A stretch of 64,000 bases of DNA from Lateolabrax maculatus (Eukaryota > Chordata > Actinopteri > Acropomatiformes > Lateolabracidae): assembly GCA_031216445.1 (NCBI GenBank), contig CM062219.1, positions 12,332,501 through 12,396,500 of the forward strand, read 5' to 3'. Made by a program: the position numbers and the translations under genes. This document shows positions 52,155-61,334 of the stretch, piece after piece (the first letter of the stretch is position 1; every line of letters starts with the position of its first letter). Below the pieces are notes generated by a model. That model searched no databases. It was not told where the DNA came from and saw nothing but the letters and a program-made list of their open reading frames with translations.

Positions 52155-52400
52155 TGATTTTTTGAGGGGATGTATCTCTTATCTATGCAGATAATGAGTG
52201 AAACACACGGGGGAGTTTAAAGTGGCCAATTTACCTAAACTAGATGTTTTAGGAATGTGGGAAGAAACCGGAGAACCCCGGAGTAAACCCACGCAAGCTT
52301 GGGGGGAACTTGCACACAGTTACAGTGTACTGTCCCACCAGGCTGCCTTTTTCCAAGTGACGTTTGGGAGTGTCACTGGAAATATTTAATAAATTAATGG
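52155..52400 (+). repeat. dispersed teleost repeat in the 3' region of gene copy A
   Basis: 'AGTGGCCAATTTACCTAAAC', 'GGAATGTGGGAAGAAACCGG', 'AGAACCCCGGAGTAAACCCA' and 'CGCAAGCTTGGGGGGAACTT' form a block I recognise as one of the most widespread repeats in fish genomes. It ends in a decayed 'CCACCAGGCTGCC'. It carries ATTAAA on the minus strand (52,385-52,390), a possible variant polyadenylation signal for the gene. Confidence 0.75.
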
Positions 52401-52505
52401 GATTAATGGGGGTTGGGGGTGTAGGAAGGGTTGGGAGTTAAGTTGAGGTGAAGGATGAGTAGTTCGGCAGAGGAGGTCTGAGCAGGTTGGTGAGGTCCCT
52501 CCAGT

Positions 52506-55500
52506 TCATCTAAAGAGGTGGAGGAATCTTTTCCGCAGAGAACGTTTTTTGGGTTTATTGACGATCTCGGCCATCTGCTGCTCGAGATCGACAACTCTGT
52601 CACTCAAGTCCTCCGCGGAGGGTTCCTCCTGGAGGGCCTGTTCTGCTTCCCGTAGGCTCTCCATTAGACTGGACTTTTCCTCGTCCCACAGGAGAGTCTC
52701 TTTCTTAAGGCTCTCCTCTGCCTGGACCAGGGCAGCCACCAGTCTGGAGTTTTCCTCCCTCTGATGGGCCAGGGAAGTCTCCACTTCTGTCTGGTTGGCC
52801 CTCACCTTTTCAAGCATTGCCTCCAGCTTTGTAACTTTGCGGAGAGCCTCTTCTGTATTGCTCTCCGTCTCAAATTTTTCCAGCTGAAGGATCTTGATGC
52901 CGGTCTCATCTTTCAAAGCTGCCTCAGCATTCGGAGCTGAGGCAGCTTGAAGCATCTGTTTCAGATGCTTCACCTCAGTGAGCAGTGCCACTTGCTCACA
53001 TTGCAATTTGGTGATCCGCTGATCTGCCATCAAGTCCAGTGCAGTGGCTTCTTTCTTCACCCCCCTCTGCAGAGAGAGGGGCTCAGCTGGACCTCTGGAC
53101 TTGTTCTTTGGGGCCCGTGGTGGTGTTGTATCAGGCTGTCCTTTGAGGATGTTGGAGGTAGACATGACTGAACTAGGCTGTGGTTCCTCGGGGCCCACAG
53201 CTGCCTGTGGTTTTTTAGGGGCCACAGCTACCTTTCGTCGTTTTGGAGTCACAACCACTTGTGGTTGTTCAGGGGGCACAACTACCTGTGTCTCTTCTGG
53301 GGCCACAGCACTCCGTGGCTCTTTGGGGGCCACGGCTACCTGTGGCTCTTTTGAGGCAACAGCCACCTGTTGTTGTTCAGGGGCCACAGGAAGTTGTGGT
53401 TGTTTAGGGGTCGCAGGGAAGAACCACAGGGTTCCGTTTGGTCCCCTCACAGTCTCGAGCTCCGGAAAATCGTTGGACTCATCGTAGTCTAGTTTCTTGT
53501 AATGGATAATTGGCTGTTTCTCCTTCTGTACAGCTCCCTGTGGGTTTTCTGGGCCTACAGCGACCTGTCGCTCTTTGGGGACCCCAGCTACCGGTAGTTG
53601 TTTCGAGGCCACAGCCACCTGTCGTTGTTTTGGAGCCGCAGCCACCCGTGGTTGTTTTGGAGCCGCGGCCACCCGTGGTTGTTTTGGAGCCGCAGCCACC
53701 CGTGGTTGTTCAGGGGCGACAGCTACCCGTGTCTCTTCTGGGTCCACAGGTACCTGTGGTTGTTCAGGGGCCACAGGAAGCTGTCGTTTTTTAGGGGTCG
53801 CAGGGAAGAACCACAGGGTTCCGTTTGGTCCCCTCACAGTCTCGAGCTCCGGAAAATCGTCGGACTCATCGTAGTCTAGTTTCTTGTAATGGATAATTGG
53901 CTGTTTCTCCTTCTGTACAGCTCCCTGTGGGTTTTCTGGGCCTACAGCGACCTGTCGCTCTTTGGGGACCCCAGCTACCGGTAGTTGTTTCGAGGCCACA
54001 GCCACCTGTCGTTGTTTTGGAGCCGCAGCCACCCGTGGTTGTTTTGGAGCCGCGGCCACCCGTGGTTGTTTTGGAGCCGCGGCCACCCGTGGTTGTTTTG
54101 GAGCCGCAGCCACCCGTGGTTGTTCAGGGGCGACAGCTACCCGTGTCTCTTCTGGGTCCACAGGTACCTGTGGTTGTTTTGGAGCCGCAGCCACCCGTGG
54201 TTGTTTTGGAGCCGCGGCCACCCGTGGTTGTTTTGGAGCCGCAGCCACCCGTGGTTGTTTTGGAACCGCAGCCACCCGTGGTTGTTTTGGAGCCGCAATC
54301 ACCCGTGGTTGTTTTGGAGCCGCGGCCACCCGTGGTTGTTTTGGAGCCGCAGCCACCCGTGGTTGTTCAGGGGCGACAGCTACCCGTGTCTCTTCTGGGT
54401 CCACAGGTACCTGTGGTTGTTCAGGGGCCACAGGAAGCTGTCGTTTTTTAGGGGTCGCAGGGAAGAACCACAGGGTTCCGTTTGGTCCCCTCACAGTCTC
54501 GAGCTCCGGAAAATCGTCGGACTCATCGTATTCTAGTTTCTTGTAATGGATAATTGGCTGTTTCTCCTTCTGTACAGCTCCCTGTGGGTTTTCTGGGCCT
54601 ACAGCAACCTGTCGCTCTTTGGGGACCCCAGCTACCGGTCGTTGTTTCAGGGCCACAGCCACCTGTCGTTTTGGAGCTGCAGCCACCTGTGGTTGTTTTG
54701 GAGCCGCAGCCACCCGTGGTTGTTTTGGAGCCGCAATCACCCGTGGTTGTTTTGGAGCCGCGGCCACCCGTGGTTGTTTTGGAGCCGCGGCCACCCGTGG
54801 TTGTTTTGGAGCCGCAGCCACCCGTGGTTGTTCAGGGGCGACAGCTACCCGTGTCTCTTCTGGGTCCACAGGTACCTGTGGTTGTTCAGGGGCCACAGGA
54901 AGCTGTCGTTTTTTAGGGGCCACAGGGTGGAACCACAGGGTTCTGTTTGGTCCCCTCACAATCTCGAGCTCCGGAAAATCAACGGACTCTTTGGCCATCT
55001 GGAGGATGGAGTCTATTTTGAGCAAAGGGTTTCCTGGCTGTTTCCTTTTCAGTACAGGTCCCTGTGGTTTTTCTGCGGCCACAGCTACCCGTGTCTCTTC
55101 TGGGGCCACAGCTCTCTGTGGCTTTTTGGGGGCAAAAGCTACCTGTTGTTGTTTAGGAGTCACAATCACCTCTGGTTGTTCCAGGGTCACAGGGGAGAAC
55201 CACAGGGATCTGTTTGGTTCCCTCACTGTTTTGAGCTCCGGAAAATCATCGGAATTATAGGCCATTTGAAAGTTGGAGTTTAGTTTCTTCCATGGGTTTA
55301 TATGCTGTTTCCTTTTCTGTATAGCTCCCTGTGGCTCTTCTGGGCCCACAGCGACCCGTCGCTCTTTTGGGACCACAGCTACCTGTTGTTGTTTAGGGGC
55401 CACACCTACTTGTTGTTGTGTAGGGGCCACAGGAAGCTGTGGCTGTTTAGGGGTCACAGGGAAAAACCACAGGGTTCCGTTTGGTCCTCTCACAGTCTCG

Positions 55501-56306
55501 AGCTCCGGAAAATCGTCGGACTCATCGTAGTCTAGTTTCTTGTAATGGATAATTGGCTGTTTCTCCTTCTGTACAGCTCCCTGTGGTTCTTCTGGGCCCA
55601 CAGCAATCCGTCGCTGTTTGGGGACCACAGCTACCTGTCGTTTCGGGGCCACAGCTACCTGTTGTTTTTGTTGTTTTTTAGGGTCCACAGCTACTGGTCT
55701 TTGTTTAGGGGCCACATGTACTTGTTCTTTAGAGGCCACAGCTACCTGTCGTTTTGGAGTCACAACCACCTGTGGTTGTTCAGGGGCCGCAGCTACCGGT
55801 GTCTTTTCTGGGGTCACAGCTACCTGTTGTTGTTCAGGGGCCGCGGGAAGCTGTGGCCGTTTAGGGGTCACATCGAAAAACCACAGGGTTCCGTTTGGTC
55901 CTCTCACAGTCTCGAGCTCCGGAAAATCGTCGGACTCATCGTAGTCTAGTTTCTTGTAATGGATAATTGGCTGTTTCTCCTTCTGTACAGCTCCCTGTGG
56001 TTCTTCTGGGCCCACAGCGATCCGTCGCTGTTTGGGGACCACAGCTCCCTGTCGTCGTTTCGAGGCCACAGCTCCCTGTCGTCGTTTCGGGGCCACAGCT
56101 CCCTGTCGTTGTTTCGGGGCCACGGTGGCCCGTGGCTTTTTTAGGGCCACAGCTACTCCTGGCTCTCTGGGGACAGCTCCCTGTGGTTGTTCGGGAGTCT
56201 GTCGATAGAGGGAAGCAACTGTTTTATTGTAGAGACTGCCTCTCTGGGGCAGGTTGACTATATGCTTGTTCTTGCCTTTCTTCATTGTTCTTGCACTTGT
56301 CTCCAT
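52506..56306 (-). CDS. uncharacterised modular repeat protein with C-terminal coiled coil, copy A
   Basis: This is a single-exon frame of 1,266 residues. I do not recognise the family. Residues 1-100 are basic and start M-E-T-S-A-R-T-M-K-K; the first ATG has a good context (AAGATGG). Residues about 100-1,020 are Pro/Ala/Val/Lys/Gln-rich with 9-residue units of the type V-A-A-A-P-K-Q-P-R. Within them lie seven longer modules, centred near residues 127, 263, 352, 442, 595, 815 and 945. These read K-K-L-D-Y-D-E-S-D-D-F-P-E-L, then E-T-V-R-G-P-N-G-T-L-W-F-F. Residues 1,095-1,250 form a predicted coiled coil. The tail K-P-K-K-R-S-L-R-K-R-F-L-H-L-F-R is strongly basic and amphipathic, possibly membrane- or nucleic-acid-binding (inference). 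No signal peptide or transmembrane segment is visible. A TATA box lies about 85 bp upstream. Intactness and in-frame unit changes relative to copy B argue for real coding. Confidence 0.75.
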   Translation of the reverse strand: METSARTMKKGKNKHIVNLPQRGSLYNKTVASLYRQTPEQPQGAVPREPGVAVALKKPRATVAPKQRQGAVAPKRRQGAVASKRRQGAVVPKQRRIAVGPEEPQGAVQKEKQPIIHYKKLDYDESDDFPELETVRGPNGTLWFFDVTPKRPQLPAAPEQQQVAVTPEKTPVAAAPEQPQVVVTPKRQVAVASKEQVHVAPKQRPVAVDPKKQQKQQVAVAPKRQVAVVPKQRRIAVGPEEPQGAVQKEKQPIIHYKKLDYDESDDFPELETVRGPNGTLWFFPVTPKQPQLPVAPTQQQVGVAPKQQQVAVVPKERRVAVGPEEPQGAIQKRKQHINPWKKLNSNFQMAYNSDDFPELKTVREPNRSLWFSPVTLEQPEVIVTPKQQQVAFAPKKPQRAVAPEETRVAVAAEKPQGPVLKRKQPGNPLLKIDSILQMAKESVDFPELEIVRGPNRTLWFHPVAPKKRQLPVAPEQPQVPVDPEETRVAVAPEQPRVAAAPKQPRVAAAPKQPRVAAAPKQPRVIAAPKQPRVAAAPKQPQVAAAPKRQVAVALKQRPVAGVPKERQVAVGPENPQGAVQKEKQPIIHYKKLEYDESDDFPELETVRGPNGTLWFFPATPKKRQLPVAPEQPQVPVDPEETRVAVAPEQPRVAAAPKQPRVAAAPKQPRVIAAPKQPRVAAVPKQPRVAAAPKQPRVAAAPKQPRVAAAPKQPQVPVDPEETRVAVAPEQPRVAAAPKQPRVAAAPKQPRVAAAPKQPRVAAAPKQRQVAVASKQLPVAGVPKERQVAVGPENPQGAVQKEKQPIIHYKKLDYDESDDFPELETVRGPNGTLWFFPATPKKRQLPVAPEQPQVPVDPEETRVAVAPEQPRVAAAPKQPRVAAAPKQPRVAAAPKQRQVAVASKQLPVAGVPKERQVAVGPENPQGAVQKEKQPIIHYKKLDYDESNDFPELETVRGPNGTLWFFPATPKQPQLPVAPEQQQVAVASKEPQVAVAPKEPRSAVAPEETQVVVPPEQPQVVVTPKRRKVAVAPKKPQAAVGPEEPQPSSVMSTSNILKGQPDTTPPRAPKNKSRGPAEPLSLQRGVKKEATALDLMADQRITKLQCEQVALLTEVKHLKQMLQAASAPNAEAALKDETGIKILQLEKFETESNTEEALRKVTKLEAMLEKVRANQTEVETSLAHQREENSRLVAALVQAEESLKKETLLWDEEKSSLMESLREAEQALQEEPSAEDLSDRVVDLEQQMAEIVNKPKKRSLRKRFLHLFR
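53614..54830 (-). repeat. 27-bp coding minisatellite, copy A
   Basis: The unit CCGCAGCCACCCGTGGTTG plus TTTTGGAG (27 bp, + strand) is repeated in three blocks: about 53,614-53,705, 54,013-54,360 and 54,670-54,830. They lie between larger repeat modules; the spacing from the first to the second module is 387 bp, and from the second to the third 657 bp, a difference of ten units. On the gene strand each unit encodes V-A-A-A-P-K-Q-P-R. The unit has no stop in any of several frames, which creates long antisense open frames. Confidence 0.9.
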
Positions 56307-56390
56307 CTTAAAAACGTTTGTTGATGCTCTGGTGTGTTTGTGTCTCGTGACTGCTTTTGTCTGACTGTTGGGAGCTTGGAGGTTACCAGC

Positions 56391-56396
56391 TTTATA
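56391..56396 (-). promoter_or_regulatory. TATA box of gene copy A
   Basis: Read on the minus strand, the context is CTACATATAAAGCTGG, a good TATA box about 85 bp upstream of the start codon at 56,306. That implies a short 5' UTR of about 50-60 bases. The equivalent region of copy B is outside the window. Confidence 0.5.
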
Positions 56397-58061
56397 TGTA
56401 GTAGCAATGTGGTTTTAGAATATTGCCTGAGGATCAAAGGTATCAAAGGCATCAGAGGCATGATTTGCATTCCAGAATGAGTCAAGCCCTTCAGAATGAC
56501 TTTTGTTATTTTTCAAATTTGTTTTTGTTTCAATTTCAAGACTTTTTCTTCATGTTTTTTGACTGTGTCAAGTTTTTAACACATTTTGCTGTTTTAGTTA
56601 TGACACTAAAAACAAACATAAAAAGTAAATACATATAACAATGTATATTTCACTTCATTTGTTTTTAATTTAGACAATTTAAAGTGTGAAGGACTAACAA
56701 TACAAAAAAAATCTACACGTATTATAAGAAATTTAAGCACTGCTTGGCCCTTTAGTGATCATGTTATTATTTCATGTGTCGTAATATTTACATGAATTCT
56801 GATAGAAGACGCAACGAAAATAAGAACTTTATACTTTACTATATTTGTTTTAATTTAGGCATTTTACATATTCTATGTGTAAAATAGAATGTTACTCTAA
56901 GGCAGTACACACACTGCTCCCTTAGTTTTTGTAAATAATCAGTTCACTTTGAGATTTTAAATGGTTATTTAGCTAATTTTTAGAAAATAAATGGTTTGAG
57001 TATTTCAATTTGAATTATGATGTGTAAGGTAAAAAACAGGTGTAATATCACAGCTGTTAGGGATAGGATAACATAACATAATTTAAAAATGTAAATGTTT
57101 TTATCAGTTAACCCTTAGAGGCAAATTCATTAATGTCATATAATCAGCTTTACAACTGGTGTACACAAATTCATATATGTAAACCTTAAATATAACTTGC
57201 ATAGATAATCTGAAAAAAAAGGTAACGCGTAAAAAAATAACAGATGTCTGACTTTTTTGATGAGCTCAAAAGAACACTTTCATGTTGGATATAATGGACT
57301 AAGAACCAAGAACTAAGTGCATTGCATTTAAGATAGTAGGAGGAGTATGGCTGTTGACCATCTGACTTGGAAATTACATCTATTTCCTAAATGGTGGTGG
57401 TGCTCTGTCTGTTTGTGGAATCCCCGCGATTGTATGTCCTCATATTGGAAACTGGACATTTCTTCATTTTTTGTATGCATCTTAACAAAGTGTTTTCCAA
57501 TAAGATCACATTAATGCTAAATGATTAGATGTGTTTAGTATTTATGCACCATATTACAAAAAATGAGCATCGCGTTACTTCAGGCAGGCCACGGACTCAA
57601 GCTCAGCTCAGTATCCCAGGTGTGCTCTCCCAGGTCCCAGAACAGAGCATACCGCCAATGACATCTTACTGCAATATATCTTCTGCATGTAGATCAAGTT
57701 TCTTTGACAAAAAGGTCCTGACTGAATATAGGTTGTCGTGAGTGTTCTGAAAGAAGTTGATGCACATAGTGCTGTAAACAAACAATATAATTGGTTGTTG
57801 TATTTTCACATGGTTCTGAGAGAGTGTTTGCCACACAGTGTAATGTGTGGGGAGTTGGGGAGTAGGTACTTGCGCCGAACCTTACGAAACAGGGAAAGGC
57901 GTGATAAGAGAAATACTAAATAAAAACATGGTCAGAATGAACTTCTTGGGTGAGATCATGTGAATTCTGTTGATTGTTACAGTTATTGTGTGTGTGTGTG
58001 TGTGTGGTTGTGTTGTGACCAAGCAGGGCAAAGGTGTTTGTTATTGTAAGTCGACGCTGAT
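56397..58061. other. region upstream of gene copy A, no gene seen
   Basis: AT-rich. It holds the right copy of the flanking direct repeat and nothing else I can assign. Short open frames at 57,529-57,923 have no recognisable similarity. Confidence 0.5.
56573..56790 (+). repeat. flanking direct repeat, right copy
   Basis: Matches 51,593-51,815 in the same orientation (shared 'TTTTGCTGTTTTAGTTA', 'TACATATAACAATGT', 'GTGTGAAGGACTAACAATAC', 'TTTAAGCACTGCTTGGCCCT'). It lies about 270 bp upstream of the gene A start. Similarity stops soon after 'GATCATGTTATTATTT'. Confidence 0.8.
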
Positions 58062-58302
58062 TTAACACTAGAACCGCCAACAATCTAATACCAGTAGTAC
58101 CGCCGGAGGGGGTCATGTTTACCCCCTGCCGCAATAGCGTCAGCAATCGCAAAGATGTCATTTCTTTAGACAGTTAAGTTGTTCATTTTCATCTATTTTT
58201 TAAATAATAAGTAAGACTTGACAAAATAACTATTTAAAATTCAGTTTGTGTTTTTATTAAGTTCACAATTACGTTACTGGGAATAAAGGACCGGAGCGCT
58301 TT

Positions 58303-58340
58303 ATCCCTCACACACATGCACACACACTCACACACACACA

Positions 58341-58371
<31 letters not shown>

Positions 58372-58372
58372 T
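58303..58372. repeat. (CA)n microsatellite inside the piggyBac-type element
   Basis: Imperfect CA tract of about 70 bp with CATGCG interruptions. Confidence 0.9.
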
Positions 58373-58425
58373 CAAAGTAACATCATGATAAGGGCAAGGT
58401 TTTTGGTCCCTATAAGTGCAGGTAG

Positions 58426-58743
58426 TTATAGGCTGTTTGAGACGTAGATATCTAAAGTTGAGGTGGGGGCCTTGCTACTTGTCACATGAACCCGGGGCAT
58501 TTTTCGGGACCTCAGCTCATCTTCCTCAGATGAGCATTCCTTGTTAGTTGAAAATGACGGGTCATTGTTCTCCGGCGTTATCTTTCCCCCATCTGATTCT
58601 GCCTCGGCCACGTCCTGGAGCATTGCCAGAACTTCTTCGGCATTCATCCTCCTTCTTCTGCTGCAGTTCATGTTTCCACATCCACATCTCGTGGGCATAG
58701 CTAGCTGGTGATATGACAGTCTGCTTATCAAAATAATAAACAA
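58426..58743 (-). pseudogene. remnant of a piggyBac transposase N-terminus
   Basis: A 105-codon frame inside the element encodes a Cys-rich start (C-G-C-G-N-M-N-C), a basic R-R-R-R-M block, N-A-E-E-V-L-A-M-L-Q-D, and then an acidic Ser/Glu/Asp-rich stretch (S-S-E-E-D-E-L-R-S). An opening 'A-L-x-M-L' helix followed by an acidic linker is typical of the non-catalytic N-terminus of PGBD-type transposases. The catalytic DDD domain and the C-terminal zinc-binding domain are absent, so this is a deletion derivative. The M used as start is arbitrary, and an overlapping frame at 58,562-58,750 is a shadow. Confidence 0.5.
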
Positions 58744-59023
58744 TGGCCATTGCTACGCAACCGGACCAGTGGTGCGCGGACAGTGGCTGGCCGCAACTTT
58801 TTCTGTTGGGGGTAAAAATGACTCCATGCGGCAGTTGGAGGTAAAGGTGCTAATATATTTTTTTTCTGTTTATCCCACAAGCCCCATAATTCAGTAAATG
58901 ATTAATAACACAATTTTAGGAAAAGTCAGGAATGGAGAAATGAAGGGCTTTTATTTTAACAGAGTTACATGCATTAGAAAAGGTGAGGGGGTAAAAATAA
59001 CCCCCTGGCGGTTCTAGTGTTAA

Positions 59024-60905
59024 AATACCATAATTAACATTTGTCATGATGAGGTCTGTTCTAAAATAATACTTTTCCAGTTTGCTGACATTCATGATTC
59101 TCCCGTCCCTCTGCCCCACCAATCACAAGCTCTTCTCCGAGCTGGCAAAATGAAAGGTTATATTTGTATATCTAGCGGAGTGAGTAGACTGCCCAGAGCA
59201 TCTTTCAGCTGTCCCAGCTGGTCGTGGTTGTCATAGACAATAACATTTCCTGTATCAATTAAAGATAACAAGAGTTTGTTTTTTCTGTGAGTGAAAGGCT
59301 GCTAAAATATGAGAAGAGGTAATGCATTTGAGGCTTTAACACAAAATAATGAGGATTTTATACATTCATATCTACCTCAGAATAATAGCAACAAATGACT
59401 AAATGATGAAAGATTGAAAATACACTGAGACATTACGTGATCTCATTACAGGCAAATATAAGTTCTTTAAAATTAACCTCTATAGTAACTTTATTTATTT
59501 TGATAAAATGCCTTTAATGCTCATGTTTATACAGCATTTTTATTTCCTTCTCTCCCTTCTGCCCTCTAATGCACCGCTTGTCTCTCTGTTTCTCTCTCTC
59601 TGTTTCGCTGATGGAACAAGGTGATGCTTCTGCAGTTGTTTTACATCAACACACATTCACGCACACAAACAACTACACACCCATGCCAACAGACCGGCTG
59701 AGTGGATCGGTGGGGGGAAAGAGAGGGAAATGATATGATGTGTGGTTGGGAGATGACAGGTTGGAGCATGGAGTGAGAGATGAACTGGCAGTGGAGAGAG
59801 AGAAGGAGCGACTGAGTGATGACTCAGAAGAGAAGGAATAGGAGAATTTTGAGTGGCGGAATAAAGGAATGGAAGTGGAGAAGGACGAAAGGTAATGGAG
59901 TGAGTTGGCAGGATAATGAAGTACATATTAAGAGAGAAAGCGTAAGATATGAGATGGACAGATCAGCCCTGATGTTGGTTAGAAAAGGGAAATGAGACCT
60001 CCCTCCTCTTATTTATCTCCATCTTTCCCAGTTTTATCTGGTAAATAGGTACATGTCAGAAGGAGAATAAGGGAAGTGTACAAAAAAAAACAAAGCAATA
60101 TTCAAATAAAGAACATGAACAGTTAAAATTTGTAGAGAAAGTTTGCAGTGTTCTGCTTAAGCATGTTAAGTGGACAGAGTGAAACCTGATGAAAAGTGGT
60201 GGAAAATAAAGCAGTGAAGTAAAGGAAAGTCATATGATGAGTCAGACGTGTGTACATTCAAGCAGTCTATAAATTGCACTGCAGTGAGGGAGAAGTGAAG
60301 TATGCGAGGCAAAGGAACGCTGGCAGAAATGCAGTGACTGAATAGCAAAGCTTTGATTCTTTTTGATGATTCTGAGCTTTAGCCAGCCAGGAAAGATGGA
60401 CATGGTCGGTTCAGTTGTGCCAGTCAGGGTTATGCATATGTTTTGAAACAGTTGATCCAGAATATAAGACAGTGTCAGAGATCTATTCTGTATCATTGCT
60501 AAGTGTGCACTTGTAATGTAGGATGCTGCACTATAAGACTCACTGGTCAGATATCCAGTTTAGGTGTTTGACTGTTTACTCATCATGTAACCAATCTTCT
60601 CAAACTGTTAGAAGCCTTTTTAACCAAAAACACAACATGCAAAAGCAAAGCCAAAAACACTGTGTGCTCAACATTAGTTAATGTCCTCTGAGTACCCCAT
60701 GCAAGTTGGCTCTTAGCGAGAGCAGTAGTGTGTGCTTCTACCAGGGTTGAATTACTCTCTATGGTTCAGGTTTTTGGTTGGTGTGACAATTTAACAACTG
60801 TTGGCTAAAATGTCCTGAAGAACATATGTCAAAAAGATGTTAAACTTACATTCTTAACATAATGAAAACGATTAACAGTGTCGTGACGCTTAAAACTCTT
60901 ATGGG
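59024..60905. other. spacer between the two gene copies, no gene seen
   Basis: AT-rich to the left, with a pyrimidine-to-purine-rich stretch at 59,540-59,940 that leaves frames open by composition. Nothing recognisable. Confidence 0.5.
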
Positions 60906-60931
60906 AAAAATTAAAAAGACCATTGAAAAAT

Positions 60932-60968
<37 letters not shown>

Positions 60969-60984
60969 GTAATTGATTTGTTTT

Positions 60985-61230
60985 GATTTTTTGAGGGGAT
61001 GTATCTCTTATCTATGCAGATAATGAGTGAAACACACGGGAGAGTTTAGAGTGGCCAATTTACCTAAACTAAATGTTTTAGGAATGTGGGAAGAAACCGG
61101 AGAACCCCGGAGTAAACCCACGCAAGCTTGGGGGGAACTTGCACACAGTTACAGTGTACTGTCCCACCAGGCTGCCTTTTTCCAAGTGACGTTTGGGAGT
61201 GTCACTGGAAATATTTAATAAATTAATGGG
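60985..61230 (+). repeat. dispersed teleost repeat in the 3' region of gene copy B
   Basis: Duplicate of 52,155-52,400 with a handful of substitutions, carried along by the segmental duplication. It includes the minus-strand ATTAAA at 61,214-61,219. Confidence 0.75.
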
Positions 61231-61334
61231 ATTAATGGGGGTTGGGGGTGTAGGAAGGGTTGGGAGTTAAGTTGAGGTGAAGGACGAGTAGTTCGGCAGA
61301 GGAGGTCTGAGCAGGTTGGTGAGGTCCCTCCAGT

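Larger units (their letters stand above)
58062..59023. mobile_element. non-autonomous piggyBac-type element with TTAA target duplication
   Basis: The termini are perfect 14-bp inverted repeats, CACTAGAACCGCCA at 58,066 and TGGCGGTTCTAGTG ending at 59,019. Each is flanked by TTAA (58,062-58,065 and 59,020-59,023), the fixed target site of piggyBac transposons. Sub-terminal blocks GGGGGTCATGTTTACCCCC and GGGGTAAAAATAACCCCC are related inverted motifs. The body of 954 bp is too short for a transposase (about 550-600 residues), so the element would need help from an active relative. A CA tract lies inside. Confidence 0.85.

Noticed and set aside
53614..54830. CRISPR-like or satellite array
   Set aside because: The 27-bp units are tandem without unique spacers and are in frame with a protein; the organism is a vertebrate.
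53510..55949. Long + strand open frames over the repeat gene
   Set aside because: They mirror the stop-free 27-bp unit; composition is purely repetitive, with no start context, promoter or non-repeat domain.
52506..56306. Titin PEVK-like or collagen-like protein
   Set aside because: The Pro/Val/Lys/Ala composition recalls PEVK, but the modules, the coiled coil and the single-exon structure do not fit titin; there is no G-x-y repeat.
51593..56790. LTR retrotransposon enclosed by direct repeats
   Set aside because: No reverse transcriptase, protease, integrase, TG..CA ends, primer-binding site or polypurine tract; the repeats are too diverged and the enclosed gene is cellular-looking.
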